A stretch of 64,000 bases of DNA from Bacteroidales bacterium H5 (GCA_001701225.1 DAAQ01000021.1:1-64000); one strand, 5' to 3'. Positions 1 through 8,634 are shown, counted from the first letter of the stretch. Made by a program: numbers and translations. The notes: generated by a model not told the origin, from the sequence alone.

Positions 1-20
1 GAGCGGGAATAATCACAGAT

Positions 21-64
21 ACATAGCGGCGCCCCGGGCACGAAGCTCCGGGGCGCCGCTATGT
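21..64 (+). terminator. Strong hairpin, probable terminator of an upstream gene
   Basis: A perfect 17-bp inverted repeat (21-37 pairs with 48-64) with a 10-nt loop, GC-rich in the stem. A short T-run follows at 75-79, a little far from the stem. It most likely ends a plus-strand gene lying before the window, but it also sits directly upstream of the PepSY-like gene at 115. Confidence 0.7.
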
Positions 65-114
65 ATGGCGGAACTTTTTGACAATGGGTGGTGTTCTATC
101 TAAAAACGGATGTC

Positions 115-558
115 ATGAAAAAGATTCTGCTCGCGCTTGTCGCGATAATGGCGACCTTCGGGACGATGAAGGCTGACAAGTACACAATCGACCGCTCAGA
201 GCTCCCTGCCCAGGCACAGGAGATGCTCAACGAGTATTTCCCCAAGGCCAAGGTTGGCATGATCAAGGTTGACCGCCACCTGCTCAAAAAGACCGACTAT
301 GACGTGCGTCTGGTCAACGGAACGAAGATAGAGTTCAACAATGCCGGAAAATGGACGTCGGTCGACTGCAAGAAAAAAGCCGTGCCCGACGGGCTGGTGA
401 TGAAAAAGATACGCACCTATGTAACCAAGAACTGTGGGGGTGCGTTCATAACCAAGATAGAGAACAAGTTCTCGGGCTATGAGATTGTACTGTCTGACGG
501 TGTTGAGCTGAAATTCAACAAGCTCGGCATCCTCACAGGCACAAAGCTTGACGACTGA
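115..558 (+). CDS. Secreted PepSY-like domain protein
   Basis: 147-aa protein with an N-terminal signal peptide (MKKILLALVAIMATFGTMKA). The rest consists of two similar halves, each with an 'aqeml..yFPka.v...k' helix followed by a 'G..ieFn..G.W' or 'G.elkFnklG' strand pair. This is the pattern of the PepSY-like family (putative beta-lactamase-inhibitor-like, PF11396) of Bacteroidota. The start at 115 is preferred over an in-frame GTG at 88 because it places the signal peptide at the N-terminus. There is no lipobox cysteine, so it is probably periplasmic. A paralog with the same two-half layout lies at 48085-48537. The precise role is unknown; PepSY folds often inhibit proteases or bind envelope partners. 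The 3' end overlaps the convergent gene at 533-1084 by 26 bp. Confidence 0.8.
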   Translation: MKKILLALVAIMATFGTMKADKYTIDRSELPAQAQEMLNEYFPKAKVGMIKVDRHLLKKTDYDVRLVNGTKIEFNNAGKWTSVDCKKKAVPDGLVMKKIRTYVTKNCGGAFITKIENKFSGYEIVLSDGVELKFNKLGILTGTKLDD

Positions 559-1084
559 CCCCCTGCGGCATGGCAGAGTAGGGCACCATTATGAACTGCA
601 ATCTCGGCGTGTCGAGTATGTAAAGGCAGTATGTCGAGGCGAATTTCACTCCCTTTACCATTTTCCAATCCACCCTCTCGGGTTCCGGGACGGGTGGATT
701 GTCATCTTTATCCCCGTCGTCCGCATCCTCTTTCTCATCGTCATATCTCCATCTGTCCTTGACTGGCTCGTAGGTCAATGTGATGCATTCACCGGGCTCT
801 ATCGTGACGCGCTTTGGCAATATGGCCCTACGTGCCTCGGGCGTGAGCAGGTAGTAGGTGTAGAGAAACGACATTCCCATCGGGATGACGATGAACACCA
901 GCATCAGCGCCACAAGATAGAATCTCCAGTCGTTGAACACGGCACCGAGAGCCGCGCACGCCAGCGGGGGCAATATGGCCGACCACCAGTAGCGCGGAAG
1001 CCACATGCCCAGCAGGGCCGCGAGATATTGCCCGGAGGTGGTGGTGAAGACCTCGGTGGTGACAGGGGTGTCTGGCGTAGTCAT
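533..1084 (-). CDS. Small membrane protein, YcxB-like hypothetical
   Basis: 183-aa protein with two adjacent hydrophobic segments (roughly residues 25-45 and 52-75), followed by a soluble C-terminal part. That part has an acidic stretch (DDEKEDADDGDKDD) and ends in a beta-rich region ('WKMVKGVKF..TYCLYILDTPRLQFIMVPYSAM'). Two membrane helices plus a strand-rich tail ending near 'iP..aM' recalls YcxB-like proteins, but I do not recognise it firmly. The start at 1084 is chosen because its ATG overlaps the stop of aguB in an ATGA junction, which suggests translational coupling and membership of the agu operon as its last gene. Function unknown. Confidence 0.65.
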   Translation of the reverse strand: MTTPDTPVTTEVFTTTSGQYLAALLGMWLPRYWWSAILPPLACAALGAVFNDWRFYLVALMLVFIVIPMGMSFLYTYYLLTPEARRAILPKRVTIEPGECITLTYEPVKDRWRYDDEKEDADDGDKDDNPPVPEPERVDWKMVKGVKFASTYCLYILDTPRLQFIMVPYSAMPQGVSRQALCL

Positions 1085-1959
1085 CAGTCGATAAACCTGC
1101 GTGTGAGGTCTGCGAAATGCTCTATGCGGCGGTCGCGCAGGAATGGCCACCAGCGGCGCACGTTCTCGCTGCGCTTCATGTCTATCTCCACTATCGCCTC
1201 AGCCTCGGCATCATCGGGTGCCTGATACAGGAATTCCCCTTGCGGGCCTGCCACGAAGCTGCTTCCCCAGAACTGTATGCCGCCGGTCGCGCCCGAGGAA
1301 TCGGGCTCGTGACCCACGCGGTTCACTGTCACGACAGGTAGTCCGTTGGCCACCGCGTGTCCGCGCTGCACGGTTATCCATGCCTCGCGCTGACGCGCTT
1401 TCTCATCGGGGGTATCCGAGCTTTCCCACCCTATGGCGGTGGGATATATGAGCATCTCGGCCCCCTTCATGGCCATGAGGCGCGCGGCCTCGGGATACCA
1501 CTGGTCCCAGCATACGAGCACTCCCAGCTTGCCCACCGAGGTCTGTATCGGCTCAAAACCGAGGTCTCCGGGGGTGAAATAGAATTTTTCGTAATAGGCA
1601 GGGTCATCGGGAATATGCATCTTGCGATATTTTCCGGCCATCGAGCCGTCACGTTCGAAGACCACCGCCGTGTTGTGATACAGTCCGGGTGCCCGGCGCT
1701 CGAAAAGTGATGTCACAAGCACCACACCTGCCTCGCGCGCTACCTGTGCGTAGAAATCGGTCGCCTCCGAGGGGATGGCAACCGCGAGGTCGAAATTATC
1801 CACATCTTCTGTCTGGCAGAAATATAGCGAGTCGTGAAGCTCCTGGAGCACTACAAGCTCGGCTCCATTGGCTGCGAGACCCTTTATCTTGGATGCCAGA
1901 CGTGCGCGGTTGCCGGCGATGTCTGCCGTATTGTGTTGCTGGATTATACCTGTCTTCAT
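1084..1959 (-). CDS. aguB: N-carbamoylputrescine amidase
   Basis: 291-aa carbon-nitrogen hydrolase (nitrilase superfamily). The Glu-Lys-Cys triad is visible as E40 (VVLQELHDSLYF), K113 (KYRKMHIP) and C150 (VLVCWDQWYPEAARLM). It converts N-carbamoylputrescine to putrescine, CO2 and ammonia in the cytoplasm, the last step of the agmatine route to putrescine. Length and the 'CWDQWYPE' motif match the AguB group rather than general nitrilases. Agmatine deiminase lies directly upstream (11-bp gap), so the two steps are co-transcribed. The stop overlaps the start of the next gene (ATGA). Confidence 0.95.
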   Translation of the reverse strand: MKTGIIQQHNTADIAGNRARLASKIKGLAANGAELVVLQELHDSLYFCQTEDVDNFDLAVAIPSEATDFYAQVAREAGVVLVTSLFERRAPGLYHNTAVVFERDGSMAGKYRKMHIPDDPAYYEKFYFTPGDLGFEPIQTSVGKLGVLVCWDQWYPEAARLMAMKGAEMLIYPTAIGWESSDTPDEKARQREAWITVQRGHAVANGLPVVTVNRVGHEPDSSGATGGIQFWGSSFVAGPQGEFLYQAPDDAEAEAIVEIDMKRSENVRRWWPFLRDRRIEHFADLTRRFID

Positions 1960-1970
1960 ATTCTATATGG

Positions 1971-2999
1971 TCATTTCGGGAATTGCATGGTGACGCAGTG
2001 CAGCGAGCCATGCTGTTCGATGAGTGCGCGGCAGTCCACAGGCACTACCTCGCGGTCTGTGAATACGCTCTGCAGCAGCATTGTGGCGAGCGCGTCCTTG
2101 CGGGCCTGCCCGTAGACGGGCAGGAACACCTTGCGGTTGGATATGAGGAAATTTGCGTATGTGGCAGGTAGCTGCATCCCGTCGGCGTCATAGATGGGGT
2201 CGGGGAGGGGGAGCTCGATGAGGTGATAGGGGAGTCCCTCGGCAGTGCGCAGTGCCTTTATCTCCTCGCGCATTGCCAGCAGCCCCTCGTTATTAGGGTC
2301 GCCCTCCTCGCCCGGGCCGCAATAGACGATGGTGTCCGGGGCCACGAGGCGTGCCAGCGTGTCGATGTGGCTGTCGGTATCATCGCCCGCGAGTGCCCCA
2401 TGGTCGAGCCATAGCACGCGGTCAGCCCCGAAAGCATCTTTCAGATATGCCTCTATCTCATCCTTTGACGAGGCGCCGTTGCGGTTGGGCGATAAGAGAC
2501 ATTCGGAGGTGGTCAGTATCGTGCCTTGTCCGTCGCTCTCTATCGAGCCCCCTTCAAGGACGAAATTAAGACGGTTCTCACGCCGTCCCGGCAGGAGTCC
2601 GCGGCGGTCGAGTACAGAATTGATGAGATTGTCACGGTCGGCGGCAAACTTGAGGCCCCAGCCGTTGAACTTGAAATCTATCGCCACATATCCCCCGGGT
2701 GTCTCGACCGTAATCGGGCCGAAATCCCGGGCCCATGTGTCATTGGTGGGACAGTCGACGAATGTCACCGCCGACGGGTCGAAGCCCCAGGCGTCAAAAC
2801 TGCCCCGGCACAGCCCCGAGGGGCCGGCTACAATCACCGGGGTCTCGCGCGATATCTCGCGGATTATTCCTGCGAAGCATCTCACCGTATCGGCAAGCAT
2901 CGGGGCCCAGTCTGTGTCACTGTGGGGCCACGCCATAAGAACAGCGCGCTGTGGCTCCCATTCGGCCGGCAGACGGCGCTTTGTCGCATTGTCACTCAT
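1971..2999 (-). CDS. aguA: Agmatine deiminase
   Basis: 342-aa member of the peptidyl-arginine deiminase/agmatine deiminase (PAD_porph) family. It hydrolyses agmatine to N-carbamoylputrescine and ammonia. Family features visible are the N-terminal 'LPAEWEPQRAVLMAWPH', 'EGGSIESDGQGTILTTSECLLSPNRN', 'DDTDSHIDTLAR' with the active-site His, and a catalytic Cys at position 335 near the C-terminus (GSLHCVTMQFPK). It forms the first half of the putrescine pathway with aguB. Its start overlaps the stop of the preceding 81-aa gene by 8 bp, so the two are likely translationally coupled. Confidence 0.95.
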   Translation of the reverse strand: MSDNATKRRLPAEWEPQRAVLMAWPHSDTDWAPMLADTVRCFAGIIREISRETPVIVAGPSGLCRGSFDAWGFDPSAVTFVDCPTNDTWARDFGPITVETPGGYVAIDFKFNGWGLKFAADRDNLINSVLDRRGLLPGRRENRLNFVLEGGSIESDGQGTILTTSECLLSPNRNGASSKDEIEAYLKDAFGADRVLWLDHGALAGDDTDSHIDTLARLVAPDTIVYCGPGEEGDPNNEGLLAMREEIKALRTAEGLPYHLIELPLPDPIYDADGMQLPATYANFLISNRKVFLPVYGQARKDALATMLLQSVFTDREVVPVDCRALIEQHGSLHCVTMQFPK

Positions 3000-3237
3000 C
3001 TTCGTACTCGTCTTTCAGGTTGTCCCAGATGGTATCCTGTGATTCAAGATATTCCTCGCAATAGTCAAGGAATCCGTGTTTCTCAGAGCTGCCTACATCG
3101 TGACACCATTCACGATAGCGGGCGCGTAGGTCTGTGTCTTCATGGATCTGCTTCTTGAACTCGGCTTCGGCAATGTCGACACTGCCATACTCCTGAAGCA
3201 ATGAGTTGAAATAGTCGGTAATATCAATATCTTCCAT
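2992..3237 (-). CDS. Small acidic protein, first gene of the agu operon
   Basis: 81-aa, strongly acidic protein starting MEDIDITDYFNSLL and ending in DNLKDEYEDE. It appears mostly helical, with two Trp and two Cys residues (EWCHDVG, LDYCEEYLE). No signal peptide or membrane segment is visible, so it is probably cytoplasmic. I do not recognise the family. It is preceded by a good promoter (3279-3309) and overlaps aguA by 8 bp, so it is made together with the putrescine enzymes. A regulatory or chaperone role for them is possible but is only inference from position. Confidence 0.7.
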   Translation of the reverse strand: MEDIDITDYFNSLLQEYGSVDIAEAEFKKQIHEDTDLRARYREWCHDVGSSEKHGFLDYCEEYLESQDTIWDNLKDEYEDE

Positions 3238-3278
3238 TTTTCAAAGGATTGCATTTGAGCCTTTTGCCGTAGGCGTTT

Positions 3279-3309
3279 CAAATTTAGACATAAGTTGTGA
3301 CACTCGCAA
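3279..3309 (-). promoter_or_regulatory. Promoter of the agu operon
   Basis: On the minus strand: TTG, a 20-nt spacer, then TAAATTTG. This matches the Bacteroidota -33/-7 pattern (TTTG-N19/21-TAnnTTTG). It lies about 40 bp upstream of the 81-aa gene. Confidence 0.65.
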
Positions 3310-3396
3310 GTCTTACAGGAGAAATAAGCTGAAAATTTAAACAATTTCACATTTTCGGGTGTTTCAGATATATCTACAACTAAATTCCTCACGGAT

Positions 3397-4044
3397 ATGA
3401 AAAAGATTTACGGTCTGATGACACTGCTCGTGCTGCTCGTGGTGGGCGGCTGCAGTCCGTTCAACCTCATAAACTCCACCACCTATAATGGCGCCGACCT
3501 GTCGTCGTACAGCACGTTCCGCATCATCACTCCCGACCAGGGCCAGCTCCCTCCGGGCATGGAGATGGTGACATACTATAACATCGCTGCAGCCATACGC
3601 GAGCAGATGGTCGACCGTGGCTATCGCGAGGATCCGTCTTCGCCGCTGCTCATCAACATCGGTCTGACCGTGCGCAAGGAGATAGCCACAGAGCCCGCGC
3701 TTCCTCCCGGCGGATTCCCCTACGGTGGCCCGTATTACAACGGCATGGGCCCGTGGTTCATGTATCCGCGCGGATACTACTGGCCCAACTATTCGTATAC
3801 CAACTATCTCAACAACTATTATGCCAACGCACAGGTCATCACGGGCATATACCGCGAGGGTGTCCTGACGATGGATATGGTCAACATCACCGACAAGGTG
3901 CCTCTCTTCTCGGCTTCTGTCGGCACGATACTCGAAAACGGTGACTCGCAGTTCCGCAACCTCGAGGGGATAGCCCAGGCTGTCGACGTGCTATTCAGCA
4001 AGTTCCCGGTACCCCTGCTGCCGCAATACCGCTCGCGGAAATGA
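3397..4044 (+). CDS. DUF4136-type lipoprotein
   Basis: 215-aa lipoprotein with a type II signal peptide whose lipobox is 'LVVGGC' (Cys19). The body has the DUF4136 layout: 'Y.TFRIITPDQG' strand, 'AAAIREQMVDRGYRED' helix, then 'PLLINIGLTVRKE'. A Tyr/Pro/Gly/Asn-rich segment follows (about residues 108-150), and the C-terminus is strand-rich. It is probably anchored to the outer membrane facing the periplasm; the molecular role of this family is not established. It is convergent with folA, with only 3 bp between stops and no hairpin visible there. Confidence 0.85.
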   Translation: MKKIYGLMTLLVLLVVGGCSPFNLINSTTYNGADLSSYSTFRIITPDQGQLPPGMEMVTYYNIAAAIREQMVDRGYREDPSSPLLINIGLTVRKEIATEPALPPGGFPYGGPYYNGMGPWFMYPRGYYWPNYSYTNYLNNYYANAQVITGIYREGVLTMDMVNITDKVPLFSASVGTILENGDSQFRNLEGIAQAVDVLFSKFPVPLLPQYRSRK

Positions 4045-4047
4045 CCG

Positions 4048-4548
4048 TCAGACCCTGCGCAGGGTGACGAACCTGTAGCTGACACCGCTCTTCGGGTCGG
4101 TCTCGACAGGTGACTCGCCGACAGTCTTCCACACCGTCTGGTCAATCTCCGGGAAAAAGGTGTCGGCATCATCGCATCCTGCCTCAATCATGGTCAGCTC
4201 GAGTCTGTCGGCCATGGCTATGGCCTCGCGGTAGACCTGACCTCCCCCTATTACGAAACATACCTTTGCAGAATTTTCTATATTTGTGACAGCCGTGTCG
4301 AGAGATACGGCTGTCTCTGTATCGGGCGCGCTGAAAGCGGAATTGCGGGTTATGACGATGTTCCTGCGTCCCGGCAGGGCTCCCTTGGGGAGTGACTCAA
4401 ACGTCTTTCGTCCCATTATGACAGGACATCCCATGGTGAGCTCCTTGAAACGGCGGAGGTCTGCGGAGATATGATACAGCAGGTCGCCACGGCGTCCGAT
4501 GGCACCGTCGCGGGCCACGGCGGCGATTATCACTATCTCGGGTCTCAT
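4048..4548 (-). CDS. folA: Dihydrofolate reductase
   Basis: 166-aa enzyme that reduces dihydrofolate to tetrahydrofolate with NADPH. Motifs seen are 'IAAVARDGAIGRRGDLLYHISADLRRFKELT', with the active-site Asp in SAD, 'PVIMGRKTFESLP' and 'CFVIGGGQVYREAI'. The usual Trp of the 'LPWH' motif is Tyr here (LLYH). It follows thyA with a 4-bp overlap (4545-4548), the standard pairing since ThyA regenerates dihydrofolate. It is the last gene of the porV-ispF-polyferredoxin-thyA-folA run. Confidence 0.96.
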   Translation of the reverse strand: MRPEIVIIAAVARDGAIGRRGDLLYHISADLRRFKELTMGCPVIMGRKTFESLPKGALPGRRNIVITRNSAFSAPDTETAVSLDTAVTNIENSAKVCFVIGGGQVYREAIAMADRLELTMIEAGCDDADTFFPEIDQTVWKTVGESPVETDPKSGVSYRFVTLRRV

Positions 4549-5339
4549 ACGGCAACCTCCCCCTTGATGTGAGGCAGAGGGTCGTATCCCTCGAGCGTGA
4601 AATCCTCGAACTTGAAATCGAGAATATCCTTCACGTCGGGGTTGAGCTTCATCACCGGGAGCTTGCGGGGCTTGCGGGCGAGCTGGGTCTTGACCTGCTC
4701 TATGTGGTTATGGTATATGTGGGCGTCGCCGAGGGTATGGATGAACTCGCCGGGCTTCAGTCCCGTGACCTGCGCCACCATCAGCAGCAACAGGGCGTAT
4801 GAGGCTATGTTGAACGGCACTCCGAGGAAACAGTCGCCGCTGCGCTGGTAGAGCTGCAGCGAGAGGCGTCCGTCGGCTACATAGAACTGGAACATGACAT
4901 GGCAGGGCGGGAGGGCCATGCCGGGGAGGTCGGCGACGTTCCATGCGCTCACGATGTGTCGGCGCGACTCCGGGTTATGCTTTATGTCCTCGATGACCTG
5001 CTTTATCTGGTCGATATGGCCTCCGTCATAGTCGGGCCACGAGCGCCACTGATAGCCGTAGATATGTCCGAGGTCTCCGTCGGGGCGTGCCCACTCGTTC
5101 CATATCCTCACGCCGTGTTCCTGAAGATAGCCTACATTGGTGTCTCCGCGCAGAAACCACAGCAATTCGTAGATTATCGACTTGAGATGCAGCTTCTTGG
5201 TAGTGAGCAGCGGGAAGCCGTCGCTGAGGTCGAAACGCATCTGGTGTCCGAACACGCTGCGGGTGCCGGTGCCGGTGCGGTCGCCGCGGTCGGTCCCCTC
5301 GTTCATTATGCGGTTAAGCAGCTCTAAATATTGTTTCAT
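4545..5339 (-). CDS. thyA: Thymidylate synthase
   Basis: 264-aa enzyme, the same length as E. coli ThyA. It methylates dUMP to dTMP using methylenetetrahydrofolate. The active-site Cys is C146 in 'MALPPCHVMFQFYV', and the phosphate-binding arginines are visible in 'DRGDRTGTGT' and 'ESRRHIVSAWN'. Its start overlaps the stop of the polyferredoxin gene (5336-5339) and its stop overlaps folA, so three genes are tightly coupled. Confidence 0.97.
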   Translation of the reverse strand: MKQYLELLNRIMNEGTDRGDRTGTGTRSVFGHQMRFDLSDGFPLLTTKKLHLKSIIYELLWFLRGDTNVGYLQEHGVRIWNEWARPDGDLGHIYGYQWRSWPDYDGGHIDQIKQVIEDIKHNPESRRHIVSAWNVADLPGMALPPCHVMFQFYVADGRLSLQLYQRSGDCFLGVPFNIASYALLLLMVAQVTGLKPGEFIHTLGDAHIYHNHIEQVKTQLARKPRKLPVMKLNPDVKDILDFKFEDFTLEGYDPLPHIKGEVAV

Positions 5340-6853
5340 TGCAGTCCGTTGACGATTATGGCTTTATATGGTATGGCCGGGCATACAAACTGACACGCGC
5401 CGCATCCTATGCACTTTGCGGGGTCTACGGTGGGGAATACGCGTCGGTTCTGATTCTCCTGCGCGGGCATCGAGAGGGCTTCGGCGGGACATGCCCTGAC
5501 GCATTTGCCGCACCCGGTGCAACGGTCGGGCCAGACGTGTGCCAGACCCACAGAACTCCGCTTTTTCTCCTCTTTGGTCAGTGGCGTCAGAGCCCCCGTA
5601 GGACACAGGTTGGTACAGCGGGTACAGGTATATGCGCAATATGCGCGGTCATAGTCTTTGACGGGATGGAATATGCGCAAGACTCCGTATTCGTCGACCG
5701 ACGGACGGAGCACCTTGGTCATGCAGTGCGATATGCAGAGTCCGCACCCCGTGCAACGGTCGAGGAAATCACGGCGGTCATGCACCCCGGGAGGTGTGAC
5801 AGGCACAGAGGGCTCGACAGGCTTCTGACCTGTTATGAGTCCTCCGACGAGCTTGCTGCGTTTCTTTGCGGCACTTATCACCGGGGCGGCGGCCACTATC
5901 ATGCCTGTGGCAAGGAATGCCCGGCGGTCAAGCAGCATCCTGTCGCCGTTTGAGCGGACGTGAGTGTCAGAGCACCCGGCGGCGCTTCCGGCCAGAGGGT
6001 CGCGCACCTTGCGCATCAGCGGTATGGAGAGCTGGTGACGGTTTGTGGTATAGTGTATCGCGTCGTTGGGGCATACGGGAAGGCAGTCGAAGCAGACTAC
6101 ACATCTTGACGAGTCGATGACATGCGACACCATGTCGATGCAGTGCGACTTGCACACATGCTCACACTCGCGGCACTGGATGCACTTGTCGGTGTTGATG
6201 TCGATACGGAATACCGAGTAGCGCGATATGTAGCCCAGCGACGTGCCGACGGGGCACACCGTATTGCAGAAGGTGCGTCCGTGAAGCGCTGCAAGCCATC
6301 CTATCACCGCCATTGTGACGAGCGCTACCGTTATTCCGGCGGCCGATGCGGCGGCGAGTACTACAGGCTTTGAGGCGAAGAGGTTATAGGTGAGACCCCA
6401 TAGCGGTTTGAGCACATATACGCTGAAACGTGAGTAGATGCTGTAGGGATCGAACAGCGTCGTGATGACAGACACCCCGAGCAGCACGGAGACCACTACC
6501 ACAAACAGCGATATGTTGCGCAGCGGTGTCATGGGCACGGAATAGTGATAGCGGCGCCGCGACGGGAAATGCCCGAGCCTGGTCAGCCGTGCAAGCAAAT
6601 CCTGGAATGTGCCCAGAGGGCAGACCGTCGAGCAGTAGAGGCGTCCGAAGATGATGGTGACGATGAGCCATACGACTATCGTGGAGAGTGAGAATGCGAA
6701 CGCCGCCGGGATGAACTGGATTTTGGCCAGGAAGCCCGCAATGCGGGGCATCTTCATGCCGAACGACGCAAGCACACATGTGAGCAAAGCCGCCGCTATG
6801 ATTGCGACGGCTATGCGCGACCAGCGCAAGACCTTGGGTTTGAGCCGGTTCAT
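5336..6853 (-). CDS. NapH/NapG-like membrane polyferredoxin fusion
   Basis: 505-aa iron-sulfur membrane protein. The N-terminal half has several membrane helices and two 'CxxxCPxG' motifs (CSTVCPLGTFQDLL and CNTVCPVGTSLGYI), as in NapH-type quinol dehydrogenase membrane proteins. Two ferredoxin motifs follow (CIQCRECEHVC, CVVCFDCLPVCP). Then comes an internal 'LDRRAFLATGMIVAAAPVIS' segment resembling a Tat signal, and four more clusters (CTGCGLCISHC, CAYTCTRCTNLCP, CTGCGKCVRACP, CIGCGACQFVCP), like NapG. It probably passes electrons between the quinone pool and an unknown acceptor. The start at 6853 overlaps the ispF stop (ATGA); an upstream in-frame ATG at 6955 lies inside ispF and is rejected. 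No nap or nos genes are nearby, so the partner is unknown. Confidence 0.85.
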   Translation of the reverse strand: MNRLKPKVLRWSRIAVAIIAAALLTCVLASFGMKMPRIAGFLAKIQFIPAAFAFSLSTIVVWLIVTIIFGRLYCSTVCPLGTFQDLLARLTRLGHFPSRRRYHYSVPMTPLRNISLFVVVVSVLLGVSVITTLFDPYSIYSRFSVYVLKPLWGLTYNLFASKPVVLAAASAAGITVALVTMAVIGWLAALHGRTFCNTVCPVGTSLGYISRYSVFRIDINTDKCIQCRECEHVCKSHCIDMVSHVIDSSRCVVCFDCLPVCPNDAIHYTTNRHQLSIPLMRKVRDPLAGSAAGCSDTHVRSNGDRMLLDRRAFLATGMIVAAAPVISAAKKRSKLVGGLITGQKPVEPSVPVTPPGVHDRRDFLDRCTGCGLCISHCMTKVLRPSVDEYGVLRIFHPVKDYDRAYCAYTCTRCTNLCPTGALTPLTKEEKKRSSVGLAHVWPDRCTGCGKCVRACPAEALSMPAQENQNRRVFPTVDPAKCIGCGACQFVCPAIPYKAIIVNGLQ

Positions 6854-7332
6854 ATTTTCTCTGTGATTGTCGCTATGGCCATTGCCGATATGCCTTCTCC
6901 ACGACCCTCGAATCCGAGCCGCTCTGTTGTGGTGGCCTTGACAGACACGTCGCACACAGGCACCGCGAGGTCTTCGGCGATATTCTGTATCATTGCCGGG
7001 ATATGGTCTGCTAACTTCGGCCTCTGTGCCACTATGGTCACATCAATGTTGTTTATGTCAAACCTCTCGCGCACCATGCTCACCACATATCTCAGCAATA
7101 CTCTCGAGTCGGCTCCTTTGAACCTCTCGTCGGTATCTGGAAAGTGATAGCCGATGTCCCTCATGGCGGCTGCCCCCAAAAGGGCGTCTGCCAGCGCATG
7201 CAGTGCCACATCGGCATCGCTGTGTCCGAGCAGACCTTTCTCAAACGGTATCTTGACGCCGCACAGTATCAGGTCTCTCTCTTCGGTGAGCCGGTGTACG
7301 TCATATCCGAGTCCTGTCCTTACCATTCCCAT
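6850..7332 (-). CDS. ispF: 2-C-methyl-D-erythritol 2,4-cyclodiphosphate synthase
   Basis: 160-aa enzyme of the MEP isoprenoid pathway that cyclises CDP-ME-2-phosphate to MEcPP with loss of CMP. The N-terminal 'GLGYDVHRL' carries the zinc ligands D11 and H13. 'GHSDADVALHALADALLGA' and 'DIGYHFPDTD' are the other family signatures. It lies 19 bp downstream of porV and overlaps the next gene. ispG of the same pathway is encoded at 59683-61335. Confidence 0.97.
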   Translation of the reverse strand: MGMVRTGLGYDVHRLTEERDLILCGVKIPFEKGLLGHSDADVALHALADALLGAAAMRDIGYHFPDTDERFKGADSRVLLRYVVSMVRERFDINNIDVTIVAQRPKLADHIPAMIQNIAEDLAVPVCDVSVKATTTERLGFEGRGEGISAMAIATITEKI

Positions 7333-7351
7333 AATCGTAGGGCTTGTTGTT

Positions 7352-8551
7352 TTAACGTTTGCCGAGAATCTCCTTGAGTCCGTCCATATCGAACGTGAGG
7401 GTGAATCGCAGCGTCTGGTCGAGGGGTGAGGTCTGTGCCGTGGCCATCATGTATGAGGCGTCAAGCCTGACGACATTGAGGGCGAATCCCGCACCCAGAC
7501 CGAAATACTGCAGGTTGCCCTTGGCGGGATTCTGGTAATAGTATCCGGCACGGAGGAAGAACTGCTGGTTGTAGTTATACTCGGCGCCTACCGACCATGA
7601 GATTTCCTTGAACTCCTCGGACATGCCGCCGGGAGCGTCTGAGAATGATTTGAAAATACCTGTTATCGACGACATGTTCTGCCAGTCCTCGTAAGCCTTG
7701 ACATAGGCCAGCTCACCCTCGGTGCCGTCCTCATAGTCCACGCGGCGCGGCATGGTGGGCACCAGCAGTTTGTTGAGGTCGAGGTTTAGCGACAGGTTGT
7801 GATAGTCGGCCAGAGGGAAGGTGAACGATGTGCCCAGACGCAGGTTGGTGGGAAGGAATGCCGGGTTGTCGCCGTGGTTGTAGTTGACCTTTGAGCCTAT
7901 GTTGGAGATGTTGAATCCCCACGACCACTGACATTCGTTGCGGCCGATGATGGGATAGGTTGTGTAGAAGCCCGAGATGTCGGCCGAGAACGCCGAGGCA
8001 CCGGTCGACTGGTCTCCTGCGTATGATTCGGAGAACCCGAGGTCAGAGTATATGTAGCGGAACACGACACCCATCGAGAATTTCTCGGACAGCTTGCGCG
8101 AGTAACCCACGTCGAACGACATTTCGTAGGGGCTCAGTGTCTGGCCCCCGGTGTCGCCGGGAGTCTCGGTCGTCACCTCGCCCAGCGAGAAATAGCGCAG
8201 CGAGGCGGACACGGCCTGATTGTCTTCAGAGCCCAGCTTCCAGTAGCCCGACAGGTCGGCGAGGAAGATGTCGTTGACAAGTTTGCGGAGCCACGGTGTA
8301 TAGCTCAGTGCCACAGCACCACGGCTGTAGGCGAAGGCATATTTGGATGGATTCCAGAATTGCGAGTAGGCGTCGGGCTCGGTGGCCGCACCCAGGTCGC
8401 CCATCGAGGCACCGCGGGCATCGGGAGCGATGCCGAGCGATGTCACACCTGTGTTGATGGGGTTGAAATCGTCTTTGCTCTGTGCCGAGGCCGCTGTGGA
8501 TGAGGCTGCCGCAAGTGCGAACGCGATAAGTATTTTGGTGCTGCGATTCAT
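7352..8551 (-). CDS. porV: Type IX secretion outer membrane protein PorV
   Basis: 399-aa outer membrane beta-barrel with signal peptide (MNRSTKILIAFALAAASSTAASAQ). Family hallmarks are 'NPINTGVTSLGIAPDARGASMGDLGAATEPD', 'QFWNPSKYAF', alternating amphipathic strands throughout, and a barrel-closing C-terminus (LRFTLTFDMDGL). PorV (LptO) is the shuttle of the type IX secretion system: it takes cargo with a C-terminal sorting domain from the translocon to the surface attachment complex. No other T9SS component is in the window, but the GH95 protein at 51037-54744 ends in what looks like such a sorting domain. It heads the operon with ispF, the polyferredoxin, thyA and folA. Confidence 0.93.
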   Translation of the reverse strand: MNRSTKILIAFALAAASSTAASAQSKDDFNPINTGVTSLGIAPDARGASMGDLGAATEPDAYSQFWNPSKYAFAYSRGAVALSYTPWLRKLVNDIFLADLSGYWKLGSEDNQAVSASLRYFSLGEVTTETPGDTGGQTLSPYEMSFDVGYSRKLSEKFSMGVVFRYIYSDLGFSESYAGDQSTGASAFSADISGFYTTYPIIGRNECQWSWGFNISNIGSKVNYNHGDNPAFLPTNLRLGTSFTFPLADYHNLSLNLDLNKLLVPTMPRRVDYEDGTEGELAYVKAYEDWQNMSSITGIFKSFSDAPGGMSEEFKEISWSVGAEYNYNQQFFLRAGYYYQNPAKGNLQYFGLGAGFALNVVRLDASYMMATAQTSPLDQTLRFTLTFDMDGLKEILGKR

Positions 8552-8634
8552 TTCGTCATTAAAGATATACTTTTATATAACTCAAAAAGGGTGCGGATAT
8601 TGCGCATAGCGAGCTGGAGGTGTGGTAAAAAGTT

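Noticed and set aside
21..64. Attenuator for the PepSY-like gene at 115
   Set aside because: Hairpin is upstream on the same strand, but no promoter or leader frame is visible before it in the 20 bp available; a terminator of the preceding gene is simpler.
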